NCBI GenBank assembly: GCA_017471965.1
Contig: JAFURF010000005.1
Coordinates: forward strand, 1-64,000
Direction of reading: 5' to 3'
From: Bacteroidales bacterium
Lineage (GTDB): Bacteria > Bacteroidota > Bacteroidia > Bacteroidales > UBA932
Length of the DNA: 64,000 nt
Position 1 is the stretch's first letter. Every line of letters begins with the position of its first letter. Shown piece by piece: positions 56,854 through 64,000 of the stretch. The notes below the pieces were generated by a model. That model ran no database searches and was not told where the DNA came from. It was given only the letters and a program-made list of their open reading frames with translations. A program made the translations under genes and the position numbers.

Positions 56854-57801
56854 ATGAAAAGTTTCAAATATTTGGCAATGATCGCTTTCGCTGCTGGAGT
56901 TCTTGTTTCCTGTGATGAGACAAAGACTCCGGACGGAGCAGGAGATGCGACTATAGGCTTTGCACAGGAAGTCTACACTTTCAAGGAGTCTGCCGGTCTC
57001 CTGCGAATTCCTGTGGCGTTTACAGGAGAGCCTAAGCAGTATCCGATCACTTTCGATGTCGTTGCAGAAGTGGACGGCACCGAGTTCGAGGTTGAAGACC
57101 TTCTTCACTTCACTCAGACAGAAGGCCTTAAGTATGCAGGAAATGAAGATGCTCCTGCCTATATCGAGTTCCAGGTCTATGACAATCAGGAGATAAACGA
57201 TTCCAGGTTTGTCAACCTTACGATTACAAATGTCAAAGGTGCTGTGCTTGCAGGTACAGGCAAAACTTCAATCGAGATTGCTGACAATGACAACAATCCG
57301 TATGAAAGACTTTGGGGTAACTGGGTACTTTCAGGAACCAGTCCGTTTACCGGTGCGACTGCTAGTACAGAAGTGAACATAAGTGGCGGATTCTCAGCAG
57401 ATGAAGAGGCTGTCAACTTTGAAAAGACTTTGGTATGCTGGGGAATGGCCGGCACGCAGTCAGAGGTCAAGGGCGACCCTGTGAAGCAGCCTGTGTGGTA
57501 TTTGGCTTATAATGCAGAGGAAAAGACTCTTACCCTCCAGTCAGGTAAACTCATGGCAAATGCGTTCTCTTTCGGTATCGGAAATAACGAAGAGGTATAT
57601 GCAGCGGCTCTTTATGTAAACGAAGAGGGCAAATTGGTATATAGCATGGATTATAACGGAGTGACTGCGACGTGGAGTGACGATATGAATACCATCACAT
57701 TCGCAAATAATACCGGTATTTATGCAGCAATTTATGCAGATGGTGAAGATACCGGATATGGATGGGATGGATATCTCAATGTCACAATGACCAGAAAGTA
57801 G
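56854..57801 (+). CDS. Lipoprotein with Calx-beta-like domain (SusE-position protein)
   Basis: 315-aa lipoprotein (AAGVLVSCDE). Residues about 30-150 (IGFAQEVYTFKESAGLLRIPVAFTG, YDNQEINDSRFVNLTITNVKGAVL, TSIEIADNDNNPYERLWGNW) resemble a Calx-beta domain; the C-terminal half is an unassigned beta domain. It is the counterpart of the 293-aa lipoprotein at 45714: same place after susD, same two-part plan. It starts 26 bp after susD. Probable surface accessory binding protein. Confidence 0.8.
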   Translation: MKSFKYLAMIAFAAGVLVSCDETKTPDGAGDATIGFAQEVYTFKESAGLLRIPVAFTGEPKQYPITFDVVAEVDGTEFEVEDLLHFTQTEGLKYAGNEDAPAYIEFQVYDNQEINDSRFVNLTITNVKGAVLAGTGKTSIEIADNDNNPYERLWGNWVLSGTSPFTGATASTEVNISGGFSADEEAVNFEKTLVCWGMAGTQSEVKGDPVKQPVWYLAYNAEEKTLTLQSGKLMANAFSFGIGNNEEVYAAALYVNEEGKLVYSMDYNGVTATWSDDMNTITFANNTGIYAAIYADGEDTGYGWDGYLNVTMTRK

Positions 57802-57824
57802 ATTTAAACTAAATTGAATTGATT

Positions 57825-59522
57825 ATGAAGACATTAAAATATTTTGCTGCGTTTCTCGCTGCTGTCCTTGTACTTGGTGCATGCGACAAGGGAGACGGCC
57901 TGAGCCAGCAGAACAAAGATAAGGAGAAGCCTTATGTGACTCTTAGTCAGAAGGTCGCGGATGATGTCACCTTGACGTTCGAAATCACTGCTTCTGAAGA
58001 TGCCAAGCATTATGCTTATGCTGTCTTCGCAGGGTCTGACAATGCGGTTCCTGCTGCATATGATATCCTTGTAGGAGAAACATCGGGAGCAGATGACGGT
58101 GCATTCACTGTAGGTGAAGATAAGAAGTATACCCAGACTGTCACTGTGGACTGTTCTGCCTTCCCTTCTGAAACCTATCAGATCTTTGCGGCAGCGATGA
58201 CCGAGACCGGACTTCTGAGTGAAGTCCTGACTCTTGATGTGACCATGAACGACACACTGATACCTGAGCCTGCAGGTGCGGATATTGATGGCAACACCAT
58301 CACTCTTGCTTTCGATGAACTCATTGCACGTGGCAAAGGCAAGGCTTATGTGTCTGTGATAGCATGGGGAGTAGGAAAAGTTTATATCAACAATCAGGTG
58401 ATTGCTGAGGAGAACATCACGATCGAGGCCAATACCGTGACCATCGTTTGCCCTGAGGCAGGAAACGGAGCAGGCTATATCCTGAGTTTCGAAGAAGGAC
58501 TTGTGACTGACCTTTCCGGAAATCCATGCGAGGCATGCAAGTCCGGTCTTGATGAGAACAGTGAATATGTAGGACTCGGATGGGACACCGAGTGGGTTAA
58601 CTTCAACATTACTGAAGACTCTTTCGAGACTCCTGCAGAAGATACGGATTGGGCTGCGGAAGATGCAAGTCTGACTTTCAAATTCCCTGTACAGGTAATG
58701 GATGCCAAGGCTGTCAACCCTATCAAGGTCATCTACAAGGAGGCAGAAGGAATATACCAGCTCAATGCAGAGTATGTCTTGGCAGAGGATGCTCAGACTG
58801 TAACTGTTTATCTTCCTAAGATGCCTACCGGTGAGTTCGATGTTTCTGTTGATGCCAATGCATTCTATGACATGTGGGGAAACACGAACAATGCATTTTC
58901 TCCTGAAGGATACAGATATTCTAACTTCCTTATAGAACTTGTTGCCGGCAACTACCTTGTAGAGTATCTCTATCCGGATGCAGAAGGCAACCCTGTTCTT
59001 GATGAGTTCCCTCTTGAACTTGAGATGGTAGACAAGACTACTGTTGTCGTTTATGCTGACTGGTTCAACTATATGTATAACCAGTATGGCATGAGCGGCT
59101 ATGCTGCGGCCCCATATCTGATCGGTACAGTCAATTATGCGAAGCAGACCATAGTATTTGACGGAAGATATCTTGATAGTAAAGGTAACCTCTCACAGTA
59201 TAATGCTTTCGGTGGCGGATTTTACTACTACGATGCCGATCAGACCATGATGACCGTATTCTGGGGTGGCGGAGCAGACGGAAGTGATCCGGTTGTAGTG
59301 ACATTCAATGAAGATGGTTATCTTGACTCGATGTCATACTGTGATTACAGTGTATATAAAGTTTCCGGTGGGTATCTCGCACTGTATGGATGTACCGCTG
59401 TTACAGAAACCGCTAATGCCGCAATGACATATGTTCCTGCTGAAGATGATACAGTGTCGGCAAATGCTCCGGCAAAGAATCTTGTTGAACCTGTATATGT
59501 TCACGGCAACTTCAGGAAATAG
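57825..59522 (+). CDS. Uncharacterised lipoprotein with Ig/fibronectin-like domains
   Basis: 565-aa lipoprotein from ATG 57825 (signal AVLVLGAC). An N-terminal fibronectin-like region (VTLTFEITASEDAKHYAYAVFAG), a domain like bacterial Ig-like 'Big_5' at about 145-240 (DIDGNTITLAFDELIARGKGKAYV, FEEGLVTDLSGNPCEACKSGL), another such repeat, and a C-terminal region (NYLVEYLYPDAEGNPVLDEF, GGGFYYYDADQTMMTVFWGG). The left-operon lipoprotein at 40602 has a similar overall plan. No enzymatic motif; probably surface binding. Confidence 0.8.
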   Translation: MKTLKYFAAFLAAVLVLGACDKGDGLSQQNKDKEKPYVTLSQKVADDVTLTFEITASEDAKHYAYAVFAGSDNAVPAAYDILVGETSGADDGAFTVGEDKKYTQTVTVDCSAFPSETYQIFAAAMTETGLLSEVLTLDVTMNDTLIPEPAGADIDGNTITLAFDELIARGKGKAYVSVIAWGVGKVYINNQVIAEENITIEANTVTIVCPEAGNGAGYILSFEEGLVTDLSGNPCEACKSGLDENSEYVGLGWDTEWVNFNITEDSFETPAEDTDWAAEDASLTFKFPVQVMDAKAVNPIKVIYKEAEGIYQLNAEYVLAEDAQTVTVYLPKMPTGEFDVSVDANAFYDMWGNTNNAFSPEGYRYSNFLIELVAGNYLVEYLYPDAEGNPVLDEFPLELEMVDKTTVVVYADWFNYMYNQYGMSGYAAAPYLIGTVNYAKQTIVFDGRYLDSKGNLSQYNAFGGGFYYYDADQTMMTVFWGGGADGSDPVVVTFNEDGYLDSMSYCDYSVYKVSGGYLALYGCTAVTETANAAMTYVPAEDDTVSANAPAKNLVEPVYVHGNFRK

Positions 59523-59544
59523 CCATCATATGCTTCAGATGAAA

Positions 59545-59572
59545 CCTTCCGGCTCCCAAACGGGCCGGGAGG
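59545..59572 (+). terminator. Hairpin between binding-protein genes and the M64 peptidase gene
   Basis: Nine-pair stem CCTTCCGGC (59545-59553) with GCCGGGAGG (59564-59572), one G-T pair, 10-nt loop, followed by a weak CTTTG run. It probably attenuates rather than fully ends transcription into the peptidase gene; no TAnnTTTG box was seen before that gene. Confidence 0.5.
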
Positions 59573-59616
59573 CTTTGTCGTTTAATCAATAATGTTAAAA
59601 CCAACAATTTGTCGTA

Positions 59617-61509
59617 ATGAAAAAATTTACCAGAATGCTGTTTTTGCTCGCATCACTTATGCTTGTGGCGGGCGTTTCGAACTCCTGCAAGGAGGAGGAC
59701 AGCATCACGGCATCCAAGACCGAACTCACCTGGACCAGAGAAGGTGGCAAGAAGACAATTGAAATCTCAGCCAACTGCACATGGTCCGTATCCGGTCCCG
59801 ATTGGGTGACCGTAGACCCTTCAGAGGGAAGCGGGTCGGCAAAAGTCACTGTCACTGCGGGAAAGAATGAAGAACTTGAGCGCAAGGGTGTCCTGATGAT
59901 TTCAGGTGGCACTGCTTCAGCGTCTGTGAATCTGGCCCAGTCAGGAGTAGACTTCTCTGCCAGTCAGATGCAGTTCGAGTTTTCAGCAGAGGGTGAGCCT
60001 ATCACATTTACCGTCGTTTCAGCCTATGACTGGACCATGTCGATACCAGCTGAAGCGTCATGGGTGTCGGCAAGCCCTGTATCAGGAAAGGCCGGGGAGA
60101 CAAGTGTGACCTTGACTCCTGCACCGATCGTGGACAGAACTCCTAGGGATAAGGTTTTCCTGACCATAGATTACGGCAAATCATTCACGATGCTGACTGT
60201 CAGCCAGGTTCTGCCGAACAATGCTCCTGCAAAGCCGGAACTTGTGGCGCCGGCGGACGGAGCCGCAGATGTGAAGATCAATGCTTATTTCTCATGGAAG
60301 GCTGTGACTGATCCTGACGGTGATGCAGTGTCGTATAAACTCATGATTTCCGAGGATGACGGCGCAACCTGGAGCGGTACCGAGACAACTTCTACCCGCG
60401 CAAAGCACAGTGCTTTCCTTGCCAAGAGCAAGACACATGTCTGGAAGGTTCAGGCCATCGATGCATTCGGGGCGGTCACCGATAGTGAGGTCCGCAGTTT
60501 CACAACCGGAGACGGCGGTGCATACAAGGACGGCGAGGTGACCACATATCAGATGGAGAGTGCAGGTGCGCCTAAGCCTATCCATCTTGTCTTCATGGGT
60601 GACGGATTCATCGAAGAGGACTACTTTGAGGGCGGTGCATTCGATCAGGCTGTCGAGACTGCAGTCAATGCCTTCTTCGGTCTGGAGCCATACAAGACGT
60701 ATAAGGACTATTTCCGTGTGAGCACTGTTGCTGTATATTCTCAGGAAAGAGGTGCGACAGTCATCAAGGATATGAGCACGGTAAAGGCTCAGAAGAAGAA
60801 TACGGCATTCGCGGCGACTCTTGAGGGAGGAAACAGCACAGGAACCTCATGTAACTACGACAAGGTCTTCAGTTATGCGAAGAAGGTGTCCGGCGTAACG
60901 GAGGATGCTCTTGAGAACACGACAGTATTCCTGCTTATAAACATCGACGCTTATGCCGGAACATGCATGATGGAGTCTACAGGACGTTCAATCTCGATGT
61001 GTCCTATGGGCAAGAATTCGTTCGAGCCTGTTGTGTGCCATGAAGGTGGCGGACACGGATTCGGAAGGCTTCTCGACGAATACAGATACGACAAGGCAGA
61101 ACTTCCTAACGACATCAAGCAGCAGATCAAGTCCTGGAGGTCGATAGATCCTTACTATGGCTACAACATAGACATTACCGGAAGCAGGGACGAGGTTCAC
61201 TGGAACCACTATTTCACCCGCTCAGGTTATGACGCGGTAGGCATGTATGAAGGAGGATGCCTCTATTATTATGGCGTATGGAGACCGGAGTATATCAGTT
61301 GTATGGAAGACAACAGGATGTATTACAATGCTCCTTCACGTGAGGCGATCGTACGAAGGATCATGAGGGCTTCAGGAAAGACCTTCAACATGGATGATTT
61401 CATAGCAAAGGACATTGTAAGGTCGACGAGCCAGGCTCCCGAGACCAGGGCAGACTATGTGTCAGAGCCGTTCGTTCCTTTTGCTCCGCCTGTACTTGTT
61501 GAAAAATAA
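59617..61509 (+). CDS. M64-family (IgA peptidase) zinc metallopeptidase with BACON domains, lipoprotein
   Basis: 630-aa surface peptidase. Lipoprotein signal (GVSNSCKEE); two BACON-type domains at about 28-200 (LTWTREGGKKTIEISANCTWSVSG, SAYDWTMSIPAEASWVSASP); a fibronectin-like domain (PDGDAVSYKLMISEDDGATWSG) at about 205-300; then the M64 domain with the zinc motif HEGGGHGFGRLLDE at 475-488 (H475, E476, H480). Several family members cleave immunoglobulin A, but no specificity can be read here. It is the catalytic part of the right operon, as the subtilisin is for the left. Confidence 0.92.
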   Translation: MKKFTRMLFLLASLMLVAGVSNSCKEEDSITASKTELTWTREGGKKTIEISANCTWSVSGPDWVTVDPSEGSGSAKVTVTAGKNEELERKGVLMISGGTASASVNLAQSGVDFSASQMQFEFSAEGEPITFTVVSAYDWTMSIPAEASWVSASPVSGKAGETSVTLTPAPIVDRTPRDKVFLTIDYGKSFTMLTVSQVLPNNAPAKPELVAPADGAADVKINAYFSWKAVTDPDGDAVSYKLMISEDDGATWSGTETTSTRAKHSAFLAKSKTHVWKVQAIDAFGAVTDSEVRSFTTGDGGAYKDGEVTTYQMESAGAPKPIHLVFMGDGFIEEDYFEGGAFDQAVETAVNAFFGLEPYKTYKDYFRVSTVAVYSQERGATVIKDMSTVKAQKKNTAFAATLEGGNSTGTSCNYDKVFSYAKKVSGVTEDALENTTVFLLINIDAYAGTCMMESTGRSISMCPMGKNSFEPVVCHEGGGHGFGRLLDEYRYDKAELPNDIKQQIKSWRSIDPYYGYNIDITGSRDEVHWNHYFTRSGYDAVGMYEGGCLYYYGVWRPEYISCMEDNRMYYNAPSREAIVRRIMRASGKTFNMDDFIAKDIVRSTSQAPETRADYVSEPFVPFAPPVLVEK

Positions 61510-61528
61510 GCAAATTTCGCTAACTTTA
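61499..61528 (+). promoter_or_regulatory. Possible promoter for the YhhN-family gene
   Basis: TTG at 61499-61501, 19 nt, then TAACTTTA at 61521-61528, one base off the -7 consensus. It overlaps the end of the M64 gene and lies 24 bp before the ATG at 61553, so that gene could be transcribed apart from the invertible operon. Confidence 0.5.
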
Positions 61529-61552
61529 CATCGGACAAACTGATGATGTAAG

Positions 61553-62245
61553 ATGGCGATATTCAAAATCAACGAAAAATATGTAAAGCCCGTCGCTCTT
61601 GGAGTGACCGGGCTTTATCTGTGTCTGGCCGTGATGTTCTTCGTTCCGGGTGTGGACATACCATGCAAGGTGGCGCTCCCTGTCTCCCTTCTGTTTCTGG
61701 CATCTCTGTTTCTATGCCCATGGCAGATGATTCTTGCCATGCTGTGCTCTGCAGCAGGGGACTTCCTCGGTGCCAGGGACTGCTTCATCGGGCAGATGGG
61801 CATGTTCGGTCTTGCTCATATATGGATGATCTGGTTCTTCGTCGGGCGTTATCTTTCCAAGGTCGAGCATGACCGCAGACTGACCGGGAAGGCCAAGGGA
61901 TATACGACAATGCTGCTGTTGTGTGCAGCAGTATTGCTCATTGTCGTATTTGTGAGGATTGTTCCTTTTGCTCCTGTGGGAATCATCCGTACCGGAGTGG
62001 GAGTCTATGCCGTCCTCATCTGCATCATGCTTGTGATGGCCTTGCTCCAGAGAAGCAGCCTGTATGCCCTTGGTGCGGTCCTGTTCGTCTTCTCTGACTT
62101 CATCCTGGCCTGGAACATGTTTACAGAACCGATACCGAATGCAGGAGCACTGATACTTGTCCCATATTTCCTGGGTCAGTGGCTTCTCTTCATAAGATCT
62201 TCCCCATACAGGATAAAGTCCCAGATAAAACTGATGCGGTTCTGA
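61553..62245 (+). CDS. YhhN-family membrane protein (lysoplasmalogenase-like)
   Basis: 230-aa inner-membrane protein with about eight hydrophobic segments. The two acidic family motifs are seen: SAAGDFLGARD and FVFSDFILAWN. Family members include lysoplasmalogenases that split vinyl-ether lysophospholipids; whether this one does is unknown. It starts 43 bp after the M64 gene and has its own candidate promoter, so its link with the peptidase operon is uncertain. Confidence 0.85.
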   Translation: MAIFKINEKYVKPVALGVTGLYLCLAVMFFVPGVDIPCKVALPVSLLFLASLFLCPWQMILAMLCSAAGDFLGARDCFIGQMGMFGLAHIWMIWFFVGRYLSKVEHDRRLTGKAKGYTTMLLLCAAVLLIVVFVRIVPFAPVGIIRTGVGVYAVLICIMLVMALLQRSSLYALGAVLFVFSDFILAWNMFTEPIPNAGALILVPYFLGQWLLFIRSSPYRIKSQIKLMRF

Positions 62246-62266
62246 CAGTTGATCGCCCCAATCCTC

Positions 62267-62375
62267 AGGTGGTACATGAAAGTCTTGGTTTCATGTACCA
62301 CCTGTGCTGTTTTGAGGTCATTTAAGCCTCGTTCGAAGGGGTGTTGGACATGTAAACCCGTATTTCATGTACAAC
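62267..62375 (+). repeat. Two-hairpin direct repeat, left copy, of the Y1 transposase element
   Basis: First hairpin: a 15-bp perfect stem AGGTGGTACATGAAA (62267-62281) with its complement at 62289-62303, 7-nt loop. Then the conserved string GTGCTGTTTTGAGGT, a variable spacer, and a second hairpin GTTG-x-ACATG ... CATGT-x-CAAC (62343-62375) whose loop TAAACCCGTATTT is kept. The same unit recurs in the same orientation at 63839-63948. Confidence 0.92.
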
Positions 62376-62539
62376 GCCGTTGGCCATTTCTACGTCTTTT
62401 GCGACAAGGTTTGCCATGAAAAATAACTTTGATGAAACCGATTTTATTAAAGTTGCTGTATCTTATTGTAGTTTAGGTGATTATAGGAGTTTACCGGCCG
62501 TTTGGGGCAATCGTGCCTGACAGATTGAATGTCAGTTGA

Positions 62540-62570
62540 TTTGCCAATTAAACAATTAAGTGTATATTTG
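62540..62570 (+). promoter_or_regulatory. Canonical Bacteroides promoter for the element's genes
   Basis: TTTG at 62540-62543, a 19-nt spacer and TATATTTG at 62563-62570. It lies 70 bp before the small gene at 62641. Upstream to the left repeat, 62376-62539, I see only AT-rich sequence without a gene. Confidence 0.8.
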
Positions 62571-62640
62571 TCATTGATTGAACTGTTCTGGTTCGCCATC
62601 CACGATCAAATGGCAGGAAATTATATTAATACACTTGATC

Positions 62641-62862
62641 ATGGAAAATCGAAAAAAGATCCATCTCAATGTAAAGACCGTTCCGGCTTTTGATCCTCTC
62701 ACAATGGGTCCTCACACTGCGTTCACGGTCTTCTGTAAAACTGGTTCCACGCTTCTGTATGCTTCGGGGTGGACTCTGAAGGATGCTATTGAACTGTATG
62801 CATGTCAGTATGGATGCAATCCGGAAGATATCCGTCTGATACGTCCGTTCAGACCCCGGTAG
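62641..62862 (+). CDS. Small protein of unknown function, 73 aa, ahead of the Y1 transposase
   Basis: Begins MENRKKIHLNVKTVPAF and ends RLIRPFRPR. No signal peptide. The WTLKDAIELYACQYGCNPEDIRLIR part suggests a short helical unit, and the protein is basic at both ends. An open frame from 62578 is longer, but it would start only about 8 bp after the promoter's -7 box, so ATG 62641 is preferred. It is 14 bp from the transposase gene and probably co-transcribed. It could be an accessory or regulatory factor; no homologue recognised. Confidence 0.65.
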   Translation: MENRKKIHLNVKTVPAFDPLTMGPHTAFTVFCKTGSTLLYASGWTLKDAIELYACQYGCNPEDIRLIRPFRPR

Positions 62863-62876
62863 AGACTGGTCATTGT

Positions 62877-63812
62877 ATGAAACGGACATTTCATATCTGT
62901 CTGTCATCGCATGACGAGGTCATGTTCAGGGATGATGACGACTATAACAGGGGGTTCAATACATTTGCATTGGCTTTGTATAAGACTGATTCCATAGGAC
63001 TTGTGGAGTCATTCATGTCAGATCATGTGCATATGCTGGTCCAGACTGAAGACCCCGACAGATTCATGAGGGCATACAGGATGCCCTATACAAAATATTT
63101 CAACAACAGGTACTGCAGACATGGAAGACTTGGTGAACCCCGCCATTTTGTGTTGGAGATAAAGGGACTGCACCATCATCTTGCAGCGGCAAGTTACATC
63201 CTGCGAAATGCTCTGCATCATGGCATTGTCCCAATTCCATATGCATATCCGCATTCGTCTGTCAATGTAATTTTCCAGAGGGAAATGGGGAAACGACCTG
63301 AACGTGATCTGATTCCCAGGACTTCATATTATCGTCATATCGGCAGACATGCTTCTTTTCCGGATTCATATGTAATGAACAGATCCGGTCTTTTCCTGCG
63401 TGAAAGTGTACTTGATATTCCACAGATGGAGAACATGTTTATGACTCCTCGCAATTTTGATTATTACATGGGGCGAAGAACATCGGAAGAGTGGGTCAAA
63501 GAGCAGGAGAACGACCGCAATGGTACTGCCTCAGTTACACTGGAAGTCATTGAATCCAATGTACGGATGACGACACTGAAAGATATGCTGGTTCTGGAAA
63601 GTGGCAGGGCGGATTACCGCAGGATTTCTGATGTTGATCTCTGTCGTGAAATAGATCGTATAGTCAAGGAAGACCTCCATGCGGCTTCAATATATTCACT
63701 GTCATGTGAAGAGAAAAAGAATCTTGCCGGATACCTGAAAGGAAAATATTATTCCGGTGGTGCTCAACTCTGCCGGTGTCTTGCACTCAATTACAGGCCT
63801 TCTGCAGATTGA
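62877..63812 (+). CDS. Y1 (HUH) transposase, REP-associated tyrosine transposase-like
   Basis: Single-strand endonuclease of 311 aa. The HUH metal pair is H50 and H52 (SDHVHMLV). MPYTKYFNNRYCRHGRLGEPRHF matches the family's central block, and Y107 (YILRNALHHGIVPIPYAYPHSSVN) occupies the place of the catalytic tyrosine in RAYT proteins. Residues from about 140 on form an extra C-terminal region (PRTSYYRHIGRHASFPDSYV, MTTLKDMLVLESGRADYRRIS) that may bind the hairpin repeats. ATG 62877 is used because the HUH fold starts there (MKRTFHICLSSHDEV); the upstream frame overlaps the small gene. Flanking two-hairpin repeats support mobility. Confidence 0.85.
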   Translation: MKRTFHICLSSHDEVMFRDDDDYNRGFNTFALALYKTDSIGLVESFMSDHVHMLVQTEDPDRFMRAYRMPYTKYFNNRYCRHGRLGEPRHFVLEIKGLHHHLAAASYILRNALHHGIVPIPYAYPHSSVNVIFQREMGKRPERDLIPRTSYYRHIGRHASFPDSYVMNRSGLFLRESVLDIPQMENMFMTPRNFDYYMGRRTSEEWVKEQENDRNGTASVTLEVIESNVRMTTLKDMLVLESGRADYRRISDVDLCREIDRIVKEDLHAASIYSLSCEEKKNLAGYLKGKYYSGGAQLCRCLALNYRPSAD

Positions 63813-63838
63813 CGTACGTCTCTATTCTCGAATAAAGA

Positions 63839-63948
63839 CATGTGGTGCATGAAACTAAGACTTTCATGTACCACATGTGCTGTTTTGAGGTTGTTTCTAA
63901 GTCTATTCAAGTGATGTTGAACATGTAAACCCGTATTTCATGTACAAC
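63839..63948 (+). repeat. Two-hairpin direct repeat, right copy, of the Y1 transposase element
   Basis: First hairpin CATGTGGTGCATGAAA (63839-63854) with TTTCATGTACCACATG (63862-63877), one G-T pair, 7-nt loop. Then GTGCTGTTTTGAGGT again, a diverged spacer, and the second hairpin at 63916-63948 with loop TAAACCCGTATTT identical to the left copy. Confidence 0.92.
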
Positions 63949-63950
63949 GT

Positions 63951-64000
63951 CTAGAGTGTGTCCTTCCGTAGGTTCTCTACATATTTGTCGATCCTCTGGA
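63951..64000 (-). CDS. Possible C-terminal end of an unidentified gene (partial)
   Basis: On the minus strand, an open frame enters from the right edge and reads QRIDKYVENLRKDTL before TAG at 63951-63953, three bases from the right repeat of the mobile element. The composition looks coding, but 15 codons are too few to identify it. Confidence 0.3.
   Translation of the reverse strand, partial: QRIDKYVENLRKDTL

Larger units (their letters stand above)
62267..63948 (+). mobile_element. Compact Y1 (HUH) transposase element with direct terminal two-hairpin units
   Basis: About 1.7 kb: left two-hairpin unit, canonical promoter (62540-62570), a 73-aa protein gene, a Y1 transposase gene, right two-hairpin unit in the same orientation. 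Hairpin ends suit a single-strand HUH transposase. The ends are direct repeats, unlike the inverted REP pairs around many RAYT genes and unlike the differing ends of IS200/IS605. The exact cleavage points cannot be seen. Confidence 0.75.

Overview
The window reads as Bacteroidota, order Bacteroidales, probably a gut or rumen commensal. It carries four SusC/SusD outer-membrane pairs, many lipoproteins with Bacteroidota-type signal peptides, BACON domains, a type IX secretion sorting domain, and promoters of the Bacteroides type (-33 TTTG, about 19-20 nt, -7 TAnnTTTG). I could not recognise a species. No rRNA, tRNA or CRISPR array was seen.

Region 1 (1-22.1 kb) is a starch-utilisation (sus-type) locus: susC1 (cut by the window start), susD1, a five-module SusE/F-type starch-binding lipoprotein and a BACON-GH13 amylase. 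A terminator and a second, paralogous susC2/susD2 pair follow, then pullulanase, a small GH13 amylase, a SusA-type neopullulanase and a SusB-type GH97 glucosidase. Every enzyme carries a lipoprotein signal. Large hairpins sit in three of the gaps, and two of them share a covarying two-stem-loop core.

Region 2 (22.1-40.4 kb) is mostly housekeeping: an S9 dipeptidyl peptidase, an aminotransferase translationally coupled to a CoA-transferase, UvrA, a TGS-fused nucleoside kinase, an MBL hydrolase, a deoxynucleoside kinase, an acyl-CoA synthetase, a nitroreductase, a superoxide dismutase fused to rubredoxin, a small beta-barrel protein, and a hexose transporter with a ROK glucokinase. The last pair would take up and phosphorylate the glucose released by Region 1. 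The transporter leader holds a canonical promoter followed by a terminator, so it may be an attenuator or a small RNA.

Region 3 (40.6-62.2 kb) is the most striking part. Two SusCD operons, each followed by a secreted peptidase gene (a subtilisin with a type IX sorting domain on the left, an M64 metallopeptidase on the right), diverge from one 1.1-kb segment. That segment is bounded by about 85-bp near-perfect inverted repeats, encodes a serine recombinase, and holds one outward-facing promoter. The arrangement predicts a Hin-like flip-flop: inversion would move the single promoter from the right operon to the left one, and both operons would use the same leader, which lies inside the repeats.

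Region 4 (62.2-64 kb) is a compact mobile element: two directly repeated ~110-bp units, each with two hairpins, bracket a canonical promoter, a 73-aa unknown protein and a Y1 (HUH) transposase related to REP-associated transposases. The C-terminal end of a further gene may begin at the right edge.
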